Source of the DNA: Hyphomicrobiaceae bacterium
GTDB taxonomy: Bacteria > Pseudomonadota > Alphaproteobacteria > Rhizobiales > Methyloligellaceae
NCBI GenBank assembly: GCA_020637815.1
Contig: JACKJS010000001.1
Location: 1,426,001 to 1,490,000 of the forward strand
Length of the DNA stretch: 64,000 nt
Direction: 5' to 3'
In this document: positions 25,076 to 32,550 of the stretch, piece by piece
Numbering within the stretch: the first letter of the stretch is position 1
Layout: every line of letters begins with the position of its first letter
Translations under genes and position numbers: made by a program
Notes under the pieces: model-generated
What the model saw: the letters and a program-made list of their open reading frames with translations, nothing else
Told to the model about the DNA's origin: nothing
Database searches by the model: none

Positions 25076-26971
25076 GTGTCACTTGTCGAATCAAACCGCG
25101 CCGGGTCGCCGCGAGACGCCCCCACATGCGTCGAGGCGCCCCTTTCCGCGGCGGTCGAGTACGGCTTTCTTCTTGGCACGCATATCGATCACGCAACGTT
25201 GTCGCGTGCTTGCGCCGTTGCCCGCGAATGGGGCGTGTACCCGCACGAGGTCCTGATCGCCGAAGGACGCATCACCGAGGACTCGTATGTCCAAGCCTTG
25301 GCGGAAACGGCCGGCGTGCCGTACCGGGCGGACGTCGCGACGCGTGACATCGCGATCCCCCGCAATGCAAGCTTTCGCCAATGTCTGAGTACGGGCGTCA
25401 TCAAAGAGGCTGGACGCGCGCGCGCCTTCCTCCTCGGGACCAACCGCTTGGGCCCTTTCGCTCTGCGTGCGCTTCTGGCGCGGCACTCGTCTCATCGCAT
25501 CGCCCTTTGCGGCCCGCGCGCGCTTCGCCGTGCCATCCGCGATCGATTCAGTGCGACCCTTGCCCGAGGCGCGGTTCAAACCTTGGCGGAGCGGCGCCCT
25601 CATTTGAGCGCACACCGGCCGGTCCTGGCCTGGCAGGTTTGGACCTTTGCCCTCGGCTGCGCCGCATTGCTCGCGGCCGGTCTGACCGCGCCTCTCGCCA
25701 CCGTTCACGTGGCAACGATCGTCCTGGCATGCGTGTTCGTTCCCGTGATCCTGCTGCGCCTCGTTGCAGCTTTCGAACTCGCGGGCACGGGGCCCGCCCC
25801 GTCCGGCGCCGCTGCCGCTCCGATCGCCGGAGCCAAACTTCCGATCTACACTATTCTCGCGCCGCTCTACCGCGAGGCGCATATGCTGCCGCTGCTCCTG
25901 AACGCTCTTGCGCGGCTCGAATGGCCTGCGGCGAAGCTCGACATCAAGCTCATTCTGGAAGCGGCGGACATCGAGACCGTGCGGGCGGCCCACTCCCTTA
26001 CGCTACCTCCCAACGTCGAGATCGTGGTCGTGCCCGATATCGGCCCGCGGACCAAACCGAAGGCACTGAACTATGCACTCCCGTTCGCGCGCGGCGAATA
26101 TCTCGTCGTCTATGACGCAGAGGACCGTCCAGAGCCTGGCCAGCTCCGGCGCGCCTACGACGCCTTTCGCAACGGTCCGGCCAACCTCGCCACGGTGCAG
26201 GCGCGGCTGAATCTCTACAACGCGGATACGAACTGGCTGACGCGGCAGTTCACCGTCGAGTATTCGGCGCTGTTCGACGGACTCCTGCCCGTGCTCGACA
26301 AGATGCAGCTGCCGATTCCGCTCGGCGGAACGTCCAACCATTTTCGCGTGGCGGCGCTCAAATGGCTTCTCGCTTGGGATCCCTACAACGTGACGGAGGA
26401 CGCCGACCTCGGAACGCGTCTTGCCCGCTGCGGCTATCGCTGCGCGGTGATCGGGTCGAGCACCTACGAAGAAGCACCGGCACGGCTCGGCAACTGGACC
26501 CGGCAGCGGACGCGCTGGCTCAAGGGATTCGTACAGACCTGGCTCGTGCATATGCGCGCGCCGCGAACGCTTTGGCGCGAGCTCGGCCCGCGCGGATTCC
26601 TCGCCTTTCAGATCATGATCGGCGGCACGATCTTGTCCGCGCTCGTCCACCCGTGGTTCTACGTCTTGCTCGCGATAGAGCTCGCTGGAGGCGGGTTCCT
26701 GGCAAGACCGGACCTCGTCTTCGGCTTGCCGTTCTGGGCAGTGTCGGTTTTCAGCCTCGTTGGCGGATATACGGCCGCGATGGCGCTTGGCTTTTGCGCC
26801 TTGAGGCAGCGGCGGCTCGAACGGCTGCTCTGGCAGGTCCCACTTATGCCGGTCTACTGGCTCTTGATCTCGGTGGCGGCCTACCGGGCCCTGTGGCAAT
26901 TTGCCCGGGCGCCCTTCATGTGGGAGAAGACCGACCACGGGACCGTCATGGACGCTCCGAAGACTCCATGA
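25076..26971 (+). CDS. Family 2 glycosyltransferase (XagB/cellulose-synthase-like) with T2SSE_N-like N-terminus
   Basis: 631 residues. Residues about 25-95 (LLGTHIDHATLSRACAVAREW to VLIAEGRITEDSYVQALAE) resemble the N-terminal domain of type II secretion ATPases. Two helices follow near 185-230, then a processive GT2 domain with LPIYTILAPLYRE, KPKALNYALPFARGEYLVVYDAEDRPE (Asp-rich metal site), PLGGTSNHFR, NVTEDADLGTR and the QRTRWLKG acceptor motif, then four C-terminal helices. Domain order fits XagB-type polysaccharide synthases of Alphaproteobacteria that make a GlcNAc-type polymer. GTG start with GGGGA 6 nt upstream. No other polysaccharide genes are adjacent. Confidence 0.85.
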   Translation: MSLVESNRAGSPRDAPTCVEAPLSAAVEYGFLLGTHIDHATLSRACAVAREWGVYPHEVLIAEGRITEDSYVQALAETAGVPYRADVATRDIAIPRNASFRQCLSTGVIKEAGRARAFLLGTNRLGPFALRALLARHSSHRIALCGPRALRRAIRDRFSATLARGAVQTLAERRPHLSAHRPVLAWQVWTFALGCAALLAAGLTAPLATVHVATIVLACVFVPVILLRLVAAFELAGTGPAPSGAAAAPIAGAKLPIYTILAPLYREAHMLPLLLNALARLEWPAAKLDIKLILEAADIETVRAAHSLTLPPNVEIVVVPDIGPRTKPKALNYALPFARGEYLVVYDAEDRPEPGQLRRAYDAFRNGPANLATVQARLNLYNADTNWLTRQFTVEYSALFDGLLPVLDKMQLPIPLGGTSNHFRVAALKWLLAWDPYNVTEDADLGTRLARCGYRCAVIGSSTYEEAPARLGNWTRQRTRWLKGFVQTWLVHMRAPRTLWRELGPRGFLAFQIMIGGTILSALVHPWFYVLLAIELAGGGFLARPDLVFGLPFWAVSVFSLVGGYTAAMALGFCALRQRRLERLLWQVPLMPVYWLLISVAAYRALWQFARAPFMWEKTDHGTVMDAPKTP

Positions 26972-26978
26972 CGCGAAG

Positions 26979-27053
26979 TGGAGCGGGTGATGAGAATCGA
27001 ACTCACGACACGTAGCTTGGGAAGCTACTGCTCTACCACTGAGCTACACCCGC
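26979..27053 (-). tRNA. tRNA-Gly (anticodon CCC), CCA encoded
   Basis: On the minus strand the acceptor GCGGGTG pairs perfectly with CACCCGC, followed by discriminator U and an encoded CCA. The D arm is GCTC-AGTGGTAGA-GC, the anticodon stem GTAGC/GCTAC encloses TTCCCAA giving anticodon CCC, and the T arm is GTGAG-TTCGATT-CTCAT. It reads GGG codons. It lies 7 bp after the glycosyltransferase stop, on the opposite strand. No attachment-site duplication or integrase is nearby. Confidence 0.95.
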
Positions 27054-27217
27054 CCGTCGCCACCTTGCGTAGCGCGACGAGAATGACTTGGTAAGCCGTC
27101 CTTGGGAAGCATGAAAAGCACGCGCCCCTCACGCAAGGGTGATGGCGGTGGGACTTGCGGATGCCGGGGCGCCGCTCGTTAATGCAGGCGAACGGAACGC
27201 ACCGAAACCGGACGCCC

Positions 27218-28219
27218 ATGACCGACGCCGCATGCGCCAACTCCACGGAAAAGTTCGCCGACCCAGATTGGACCGCGGATGGCACCCGCCGCGCGCGCGT
27301 GCCGCTGGACCGGCTTCGCACCCTTTGGATCAATACGGGTACGCTGTGCAACATCGCCTGCCGGAACTGCTACATCGAATCCAGCCCGACCAATGACAGT
27401 CTGGCCTATATTCGCCGCGCCGAGGCGGCCCGCTTTCTCGACGAGATCCGGCGCGACGCTTGGCCCGTGACCGAAATCGGATTCACCGGCGGCGAACCCT
27501 TCCTCAATCCGGACATCCTGCCCATGCTAGCGGACGCGCTCGAATGCGGCTTCTCGGCGCTTGTCCTGACCAATGCCATGCAGCCGATGATGCGCCAACG
27601 CGTGCAAGAGGGGCTCTTGGCGCTGCGCAAGGTCCATGGCGGCAAGCTCCGCTTACGGATCAGTCTCGACCATTACAGCACGACCTTCCACGACGAAGAA
27701 CGCGGCACCGGCTCGTTCGACAGAACGATCGAGGGAATTGACTGGCTCGCCGCGCACGGCTTTGCAATCGCCCTCGCGGGTCGAACCTGTTGGGGCGAGA
27801 GCGAGACGGACGCACGGGCTGGCTATGCCGCGCTGGCGCGCGCCCGCGGCTGGCCTGTGGACGCAGCCAGCCGGGAACAACTCGTCCTTTTTCCGGAGAT
27901 GGACGGACGGACCGACATATCCGAAATCACCGATGCGTGCTGGGATATCCTAAAGATTTCGCCGGATTCGGTCATGTGTGCCTCGAGCCGCATGGTGGTA
28001 AAGCCGCGCGGGGAAACCGCGCCGGTGGTCGTGCCCTGCACGCTCCTGACGGACATTCCCGCCTTCGCGATGGGCTCGAGCCTGGCGGAGGCGGAAAAGG
28101 CGCATGGCGGCATGTTTGACCATGGGGCCGTCAAGCTGTGCCATCCACATTGCGCGCGGTTTTGCGTGCTGGGCGGAGGCTCCTGCTCATCCTCCCCCGC
28201 CGAACGGGGGTGCCCATAG
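27218..28219 (+). CDS. Radical SAM protein with C-terminal cysteine cluster, function unknown
   Basis: 333 residues. The radical SAM cluster motif CNIACRNCYIES (CxxxCxxC) lies near residue 45, followed by TEIGFTGGEPFLNPDIL (the GGE SAM-contact) and LRISLDHYS. The C-terminus has CTLLTD and a cysteine-rich end, CHPHCARFCVLGGGSC, which could hold an auxiliary Fe-S cluster as in SPASM-like enzymes. No precursor peptide is evident nearby. The ATG at 27218 is chosen as the last start before conserved sequence; the frame is open to 27155. The next gene, an XRE regulator, is separated by its own promoter. Confidence 0.8.
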   Translation: MTDAACANSTEKFADPDWTADGTRRARVPLDRLRTLWINTGTLCNIACRNCYIESSPTNDSLAYIRRAEAARFLDEIRRDAWPVTEIGFTGGEPFLNPDILPMLADALECGFSALVLTNAMQPMMRQRVQEGLLALRKVHGGKLRLRISLDHYSTTFHDEERGTGSFDRTIEGIDWLAAHGFAIALAGRTCWGESETDARAGYAALARARGWPVDAASREQLVLFPEMDGRTDISEITDACWDILKISPDSVMCASSRMVVKPRGETAPVVVPCTLLTDIPAFAMGSSLAEAEKAHGGMFDHGAVKLCHPHCARFCVLGGGSCSSSPAERGCP

Positions 28220-28229
28220 GACGGTATTG

Positions 28230-28253
28230 CACGACCTCGGCGAACGCTATAAT
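28230..28253 (+). promoter_or_regulatory. Probable sigma-70-type promoter for the XRE regulator
   Basis: A perfect -10 hexamer TATAAT (28248-28253) stands about 97 bp before the XRE start. The -35 is weak: ATTGCA or TTGCAC at 15-16 bp spacing. Confidence 0.4.
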
Positions 28254-28349
28254 GGGACAAAATCGGACGACTGCAGAACAATTGCCACTATTGCGGCGCA
28301 TCGAATAGCGATAATTAGTTGTCTCTAGCGAACGATTGCGGGAGTGAAA

Positions 28350-28745
28350 ATGGGCAAGAAATCGCCGCAACAGACAGATGTGGTTGTCGGGCACAACATC
28401 CGGTTTTGGCGCCTTGAACGCAAAATGTCCCAAACGGACCTTGCGAACCTGCTGGGCCTCACATTTCAGCAGATCCAGAAATACGAAAACGGTGCGAACC
28501 GGGTGGGCGCGAGCCGGTTGATGCAGATCGCCGAGGCTCTCGAGGTTCCGATTCACGCTTTCTTCGAGGGCGCTGGCAGCGAAACGCCCGAGACGGATTC
28601 TCCGATCAAATTCGTCGGCGACCAGCAAGCATTGCGTCTCGTGCGGGCCTTCGCCGACATTGAGGACGCGGCATTGAGGCGCTCCGTCGTCAACCTCGTC
28701 GAAGGCATAGCGGAAAGCTGTCCTGAGCAAAACGGCTCCAAATAG
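28350..28745 (+). CDS. XRE family helix-turn-helix regulator (131 aa)
   Basis: Cytoplasmic DNA-binding protein. The HTH_3 domain spans about residues 13-67: VGHNIRFWRLERKMSQTDLANLLGLTFQQIQKYENG split over helices 1-3, then RVGASRLMQIAEAL. The C-terminal half has LRLVRAFADIEDAALRRSVVNLVEGIAE, typical of the alphaproteobacterial chromosomal XRE group rather than a phage repressor. Targets are unknown. The ATG at 28350 has GGGAG 5 nt upstream. It ends 24 bp before the convergent end of the quorum-sensing operon; whether it regulates that operon is not known. Confidence 0.85.
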   Translation: MGKKSPQQTDVVVGHNIRFWRLERKMSQTDLANLLGLTFQQIQKYENGANRVGASRLMQIAEALEVPIHAFFEGAGSETPETDSPIKFVGDQQALRLVRAFADIEDAALRRSVVNLVEGIAESCPEQNGSK

Positions 28746-28768
28746 GCATCCAAATAGGCAATTGTCCC

Positions 28769-29056
28769 CTAATGCGTGCGGGGGGACGACGGATCGTCCT
28801 CGTCCATCTCCGTTGCTTCAGACGCGACATCGGTTAGCTCCGCCTCGGCGAGTTTGAGGTAGTGCACGAACGTATGAAGATCGTGCTGGAGCCCCTCGAT
28901 GATCGCGTAATCCAGCAAAAGCAGCAGAGATCGCGACCACTGCGGGAAGTTCGCAGTGGGATCGGGGTCGGCAATCTCCTCGATCCCACTCTCTTCTGGA
29001 TCCGGCGCTGCCTCCCCCTGCAAACGCCACCACGATCCTGGCGGACGCCGCCTCAC
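28769..29056 (-). CDS. Small acidic protein of unknown function, coupled to phyH
   Basis: A 95-residue frame whose GTG start overlaps the phyH TGA (GTGA, 29053-29056), the classical sign of translational coupling. The N-terminal 20 residues are basic/aromatic (RRRPPGSWWRLQG), then an acidic PDPEESGIEEIADPDP stretch, an amphipathic helix pair (FPQWSRSLLLLLDYAIIEG and TFVHYLKLAEAEL), and an acidic tail (TEMDEDDPSS). I recognise no family. TTG at codon 12 is a later start option. Being last in the luxI operon, it may serve signal synthesis, export or reception; this is inference only. Confidence 0.6.
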   Translation of the reverse strand: MRRRPPGSWWRLQGEAAPDPEESGIEEIADPDPTANFPQWSRSLLLLLDYAIIEGLQHDLHTFVHYLKLAEAELTDVASEATEMDEDDPSSPRTH

Positions 29057-30081
29057 GCGGCCCGAGTCCCGGACAGTTGGCCCGTCGCGGCTTCCGCCGC
29101 CATGGCGCCTGGCATCAGTTCGGGGGCATGACGTTCCCAAACTACCGGGAAATCGGGACCGCTCAGCGGATCGCCCGTGTTCAAACGGTAGGTGTGGTGG
29201 AGCTGCTGCGGAGCCCAGGGGCGCTCCTTGAAGCGGATATCGTCGCCGCAATACCGGATCGAGGCCGCCCGGCGGACCTGGTACCGGCTCTGATTTCCAC
29301 CGGTGCCATGAATGGTCCTGTAGTGGTGAACCAGCAGGTCTCCCGGCTCGACGTCGAAATGAACGATGTCGTAGTCGTCCAGATTGTTTTCGATGTCCGG
29401 CAGGTCGGCGCCTTCGGAGCCCGGCAGCGGGGCTTGGGAGATGAAGACGTTGGGCTTGTAGAGCGTACCGTCGCGATGCGAGCCGCGGACATACATCATG
29501 GCGCCGTTCTCAAGCGTGACCGGGTCCGCCGGAACCCACATCACGCAGCACTGCTCGCCTTCGATCTCGAAATAGGTCGCGTCCTGATGGAACGCGGTCT
29601 TGCCGGGCGTGTTCGGTTCCTTGACGAAGACCTGGTCGCCGAAGAAGCGAACGGTCTCCGACCGGAGCAGCTGGCCCGCGATCTCCGGCAGCGCGCCCTT
29701 CACGCAAAGCTCGCGGTAGCTGTTGAGTTTGGCGGCGATCCCGGTGTCGATGAAATAGGCGCCTTCGCGCGCGTCCGAATTGTCGTCCGCGAGAAGCGGC
29801 TTCCCGGTGGATTTCACGTAATCCATGATCGCTTCAAGATCATATTGGCCATCGCTCATGGCGCGAAGCTGATCGAAATCGTTCCGCGCCGTCGCGCGAA
29901 GGATCTTGGTGAAGTCGTAGCCGCTTGGACTGTCGTCCAGCGTATTCACCACATGGTCGATCGACCGTCTGAGGCTGTTCACAGTGTCGAGGCTGAGAAT
30001 GCCCTTGAGCAGAACAACACCAGCCTGTTTGTAGGCTGCAATTTCATCTTGCGTCACCGCACGTGTGATATGGTTCGGCAT
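29053..30081 (-). CDS. Phytanoyl-CoA dioxygenase (PhyH) family 2-oxoglutarate/Fe(II) oxygenase, luxI-linked
   Basis: 342 residues with a double-stranded beta helix. The iron ligands are His165 and Asp167 in FHQDATYF and His258 in YRTIHGTGGN; an arginine in VRRAASIRY is placed to hold 2-oxoglutarate. The family hydroxylates alpha or nearby carbons of acyl chains and many small molecules. ATG at 30081 has AAGGAG 8 nt upstream. It begins 28 bp after luxI on the same strand, so it is probably in one operon with the AHL synthase and may modify the acyl-HSL or its acyl donor. It is too unlike EctD in context to call ectoine hydroxylase. Confidence 0.8.
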   Translation of the reverse strand: MPNHITRAVTQDEIAAYKQAGVVLLKGILSLDTVNSLRRSIDHVVNTLDDSPSGYDFTKILRATARNDFDQLRAMSDGQYDLEAIMDYVKSTGKPLLADDNSDAREGAYFIDTGIAAKLNSYRELCVKGALPEIAGQLLRSETVRFFGDQVFVKEPNTPGKTAFHQDATYFEIEGEQCCVMWVPADPVTLENGAMMYVRGSHRDGTLYKPNVFISQAPLPGSEGADLPDIENNLDDYDIVHFDVEPGDLLVHHYRTIHGTGGNQSRYQVRRAASIRYCGDDIRFKERPWAPQQLHHTYRLNTGDPLSGPDFPVVWERHAPELMPGAMAAEAATGQLSGTRAA

Positions 30082-30109
30082 CAAACCAACTCCTTGTCAG
30101 CGAAGAATT

Positions 30110-30778
30110 TCAGGCAACGTCTCTCAGCTGCTGGGCCGCAGGCTGATAGGAATAGGGCTCTGGCGCCGGCGAGGCTTCCAACGCGCCGTAGCTACGAATT
30201 TCGCCGATCGCGCGCTCCGTGACGGGCAGCCGGATTGCAAGGCAAGTCCCGCCACCGGGCACGCCCTTGCCGCCGCCGTAAGGATGCGCGGCACCGAGCG
30301 CGAAGGTTTGCGAATTGACCTTTTGGAAGCTTCTCAGCAGCGGGGCATCGATCACGGTCTGGATGTGCCGGATACCGAAGGTCCAGGCCCACTCGGTCAT
30401 CGCGCCGAGAATGCGCGCCTTGACCACGCGATTGTTCGCCGGCGTCTTCTCTTTCGGCGAGGCGATGTAGCGCGTGCCCTCGTAAACGAACGGATCGCGC
30501 AATGCGGTGCCGCCATCGGACAGGTGCGGATAGTAATCGGCCGTCAGCGAGGCGCTGACCGTCGGCGTCAGCCGCACCGCACCTTGCAAATGTCCGCCCT
30601 CATCGAAATCGACGAAGTAGACCGCCTGGTCGGTGTCGTATTGGTCGATCTCAAGGCCATTTCTAGCGGGCAGCGACCAGCAGCGGTTGACGACAAACGT
30701 TTCGTAACGGGCCCGAAAGATCTTCTCGAACAGACCCCCGTGACGCTTCCTGTCCTTACCCTCGAATACCTGGACCAT
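30110..30778 (-). CDS. Acyl-homoserine-lactone synthase (LuxI family)
   Basis: Makes an N-acyl homoserine lactone from SAM and an acyl donor. 222 residues; with the ATG at 30778 the invariant residues fall in the canonical places: Arg24 and Phe28 (RARYETF), Trp34, Glu43/Asp45/Asp48 (EIDQYD), Arg69 (AVRLTP), Glu100 and Arg103 (YEGTRY). GGGGG lies 7 nt before this ATG; an upstream TTG at 30784 is weaker. The C-terminus carries a Gly-rich insert (YGGGKGVPGGG), unusual for the family. It lies 106 bp downstream of luxR and just ahead of phyH. Chain length cannot be predicted. Confidence 0.9.
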   Translation of the reverse strand: MVQVFEGKDRKRHGGLFEKIFRARYETFVVNRCWSLPARNGLEIDQYDTDQAVYFVDFDEGGHLQGAVRLTPTVSASLTADYYPHLSDGGTALRDPFVYEGTRYIASPKEKTPANNRVVKARILGAMTEWAWTFGIRHIQTVIDAPLLRSFQKVNSQTFALGAAHPYGGGKGVPGGGTCLAIRLPVTERAIGEIRSYGALEASPAPEPYSYQPAAQQLRDVA

Positions 30779-30884
30779 CTTCAAGCCCCCCGTTGGATTG
30801 GCGGGGCAATCTGGCCCTATAGGAGAGCCGCGGGGCTATCCTAGAAACTTGGTATTGATTGAATTATATTTCAGAATCAACGCG

Positions 30885-31625
30885 TTATAGCGTGATTTCA
30901 CCGAAGCGAATGGCCTTTACGACGGCGAAGGTCCGCCGGAACGCATCGAGCTTGCGCTTCGCGCGTTCGACATGGACCGTTACGGTCGCTGGAGAAATCG
31001 ACAGGATGCTTGCGATTTCCTGGTCCGACTTTCCCGCCGCGATCCAGCGCATGACTTCCTTTTCGCGCGGTGTCAGCGGCGTATGCGCCTCGGAACTCCG
31101 CGTCTGATCCAAAAGGATGCGCTTCAAGGCCTGGTGGCTGTAGAGGGATATGAGTTCGACGGCGCGGCGCGCTTCGGGAGACAGATCCGGATTTCGCCCG
31201 CATGGACTGAAGACCGACAGGCTTCCGGACAGGGTCACGATCGGCACGATGAGACCATCGTTGACGTCGAATTCCTTGGCCTCTTCGACAATCCGCTTCT
31301 CGGCACGGCTGAGATCGCGCCGTTTGACCACATCGCTCCAAGAGAACGGCCGTACCGAATTGCGAAGCTCGGTCACGACCGGATCGCGCAGGACGTAGTT
31401 CTTGTCTTCGTAGTGATCGATATAGTCCTGCGGACGCGTATTGAGCTGCACGCCCTTTTTGAACGGTTCGCCTGGCCCCGGCATGATAAAACTGGTCACG
31501 CAGGTGAAGCCGAACCACGCCAATTCCTCGGTAATGGCCGCGCAAATCGCGTCGTAGTCCTTGAGCGACTCGATTTTTTGGACAAAATCCAGCGGACGGT
31601 GCGCGTATGGCGATGTGACAGTCAC
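30885..31625 (-). CDS. LuxR family acyl-HSL-responsive transcriptional regulator
   Basis: 246 residues: N-terminal autoinducer-binding domain and C-terminal HTH (LTPREKEVMRWIAAGKSD, then ILSISPATVTVHVERAKRKL). Of the six usual ligand-pocket residues, Tyr72, Asp81, Pro82, Trp96 (PFSWSD) and Gly124 are kept, but the first, normally Trp, is Tyr68. The GTG at 31625 has GGGGA 5 nt upstream; a TTG at 31628 is nearly on top of that SD. It sits upstream of luxI on the same strand, and a strong dyad lies within its promoter. It should sense the product of the adjacent synthase. Confidence 0.9.
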   Translation of the reverse strand: MTVTSPYAHRPLDFVQKIESLKDYDAICAAITEELAWFGFTCVTSFIMPGPGEPFKKGVQLNTRPQDYIDHYEDKNYVLRDPVVTELRNSVRPFSWSDVVKRRDLSRAEKRIVEEAKEFDVNDGLIVPIVTLSGSLSVFSPCGRNPDLSPEARRAVELISLYSHQALKRILLDQTRSSEAHTPLTPREKEVMRWIAAGKSDQEIASILSISPATVTVHVERAKRKLDAFRRTFAVVKAIRFGEITL

Positions 31626-31659
31626 CAAGTCCCCTGCCCTGTGCAGCGAATTGCGGTGC

Positions 31660-31690
31660 AGAATACTTGCAGCTTAAAATTGCAAGTCAA
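31660..31690 (-). promoter_or_regulatory. luxR promoter containing a 23 bp dyad (candidate LuxR-type operator)
   Basis: A perfect inverted repeat ACTTGCA-N9-TGCAAGT occupies 31665-31687. On the minus strand it overlaps a -35-like TTGACT (31685-31690) and runs to a -10-like TATTCT (31660-31665), with a long 19 bp spacer. The luxR start is 35 bp beyond. The long spacer filled by a dyad suggests regulator-dependent transcription; the cognate LuxR is the natural candidate but the length differs from the 18-20 bp lux box. Confidence 0.5.
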
Positions 31691-31748
31691 CAGGTCTGAG
31701 ACGATTTTGCCGTATCCGCACTGCACAGCGCAGACATGCGGCCGTGTG

Positions 31749-32354
31749 TTACTCGGCCTTGTCCTCATTCCCACCTTCGCCCTTGATCTCGAAAGGTAAT
31801 TCGAAGCTTGCGGATTTCTTGCCGAGCTTGTCGGTGAACTTCAGCTCCGCCACGTATTTTCCGGCCGGCGCTTCGGTGAAATCGATGGTCAGCGCCGTCA
31901 TCACTTCCATGTTTTGGTCGCGGCTGTCGAAGGTGAACGTCCCAAATCCCGCCTGCTCCCCCAAGACCGAGCCATCGCTATCCTTGAGAACGAGGTCCGA
32001 AACGAGCTCGGCATGGTTCAGCCCGTTCTGCTCCTTCCACGTGAACCCCACGGGCTCCACATAGATGAAGAGCTTCTCTCCGGGCTTGAACACGCTGTTC
32101 GGGCGTGGGTCGTAAATGCCGTAACCGGTGGGCGAGGACTTGACGAAACGAGCCTCACGAAACAGCAGGGGCCCGGACACCCAGATCTTCAACGCCGCAT
32201 TGCGAATCGTATTGTAGGCCTCGAGATTCTTGCCGCTCTTCGCGTCGGCCGCGGCGCTCTTCGCGAGGTCCTCGACGCTCTGTGCGCGGACGGCACTTCC
32301 AATGCTCGCATTCACAACGAGAGCCAACAGAAAAGCAGTCGCAACGTATTTCAT
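31749..32354 (-). CDS. Secreted protein of unknown function (201 aa)
   Basis: The ATG at 32354 opens a signal peptide (MKYVATAFLLALVVNASIG, cleavage after VRA). The mature protein begins with a helix (VEDLAKSAAADAKSGKNLEAY) and continues as beta-rich sequence with FKPGEKLFIYVEPVGFTW and TIDFTEAPAGKYVAELKFTDKLG, an Ig-like pattern seen in periplasmic proteins of Alphaproteobacteria. I do not recognise a named family. It lies upstream of the luxR promoter region in the same orientation, 123 bp from luxR; linkage to quorum sensing is not indicated. Confidence 0.65.
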   Translation of the reverse strand: MKYVATAFLLALVVNASIGSAVRAQSVEDLAKSAAADAKSGKNLEAYNTIRNAALKIWVSGPLLFREARFVKSSPTGYGIYDPRPNSVFKPGEKLFIYVEPVGFTWKEQNGLNHAELVSDLVLKDSDGSVLGEQAGFGTFTFDSRDQNMEVMTALTIDFTEAPAGKYVAELKFTDKLGKKSASFELPFEIKGEGGNEDKAE

Positions 32355-32550
32355 CGTGCCCCTCAAAATCCCGGAAGATTCCAGCGCCGCCTGGAAACCG
32401 CCACCATCGCATACGAACCGGCCTTTCGCCAGGCCGATGCCAAGCTCTGTCGGGCTGTTCGCACGGATCCGGTTGGTGCTCGACGCCGCCACGCTCGTCG
32501 TACCGATGTGGGCGGGATCGGTCCATGCCGGGGCCGTATAAGAAACCCGC

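Noticed and set aside
26979..27053. tRNA-Gly as an attachment site for a genomic island
   Set aside because: No integrase gene and no repeat of the tRNA 3' end was seen on either side.
29077..30222. 381-codon plus-strand frame opposite phyH and luxI
   Set aside because: It spans the 3' end of luxI and all of phyH, both of which have intact catalytic residues; no domain is visible in the antisense frame.
30785..30884. lux box directly before luxI
   Set aside because: CCTATAGG near 30815 is palindromic, but its flanks do not match a lux box; the only convincing dyad is upstream of luxR.
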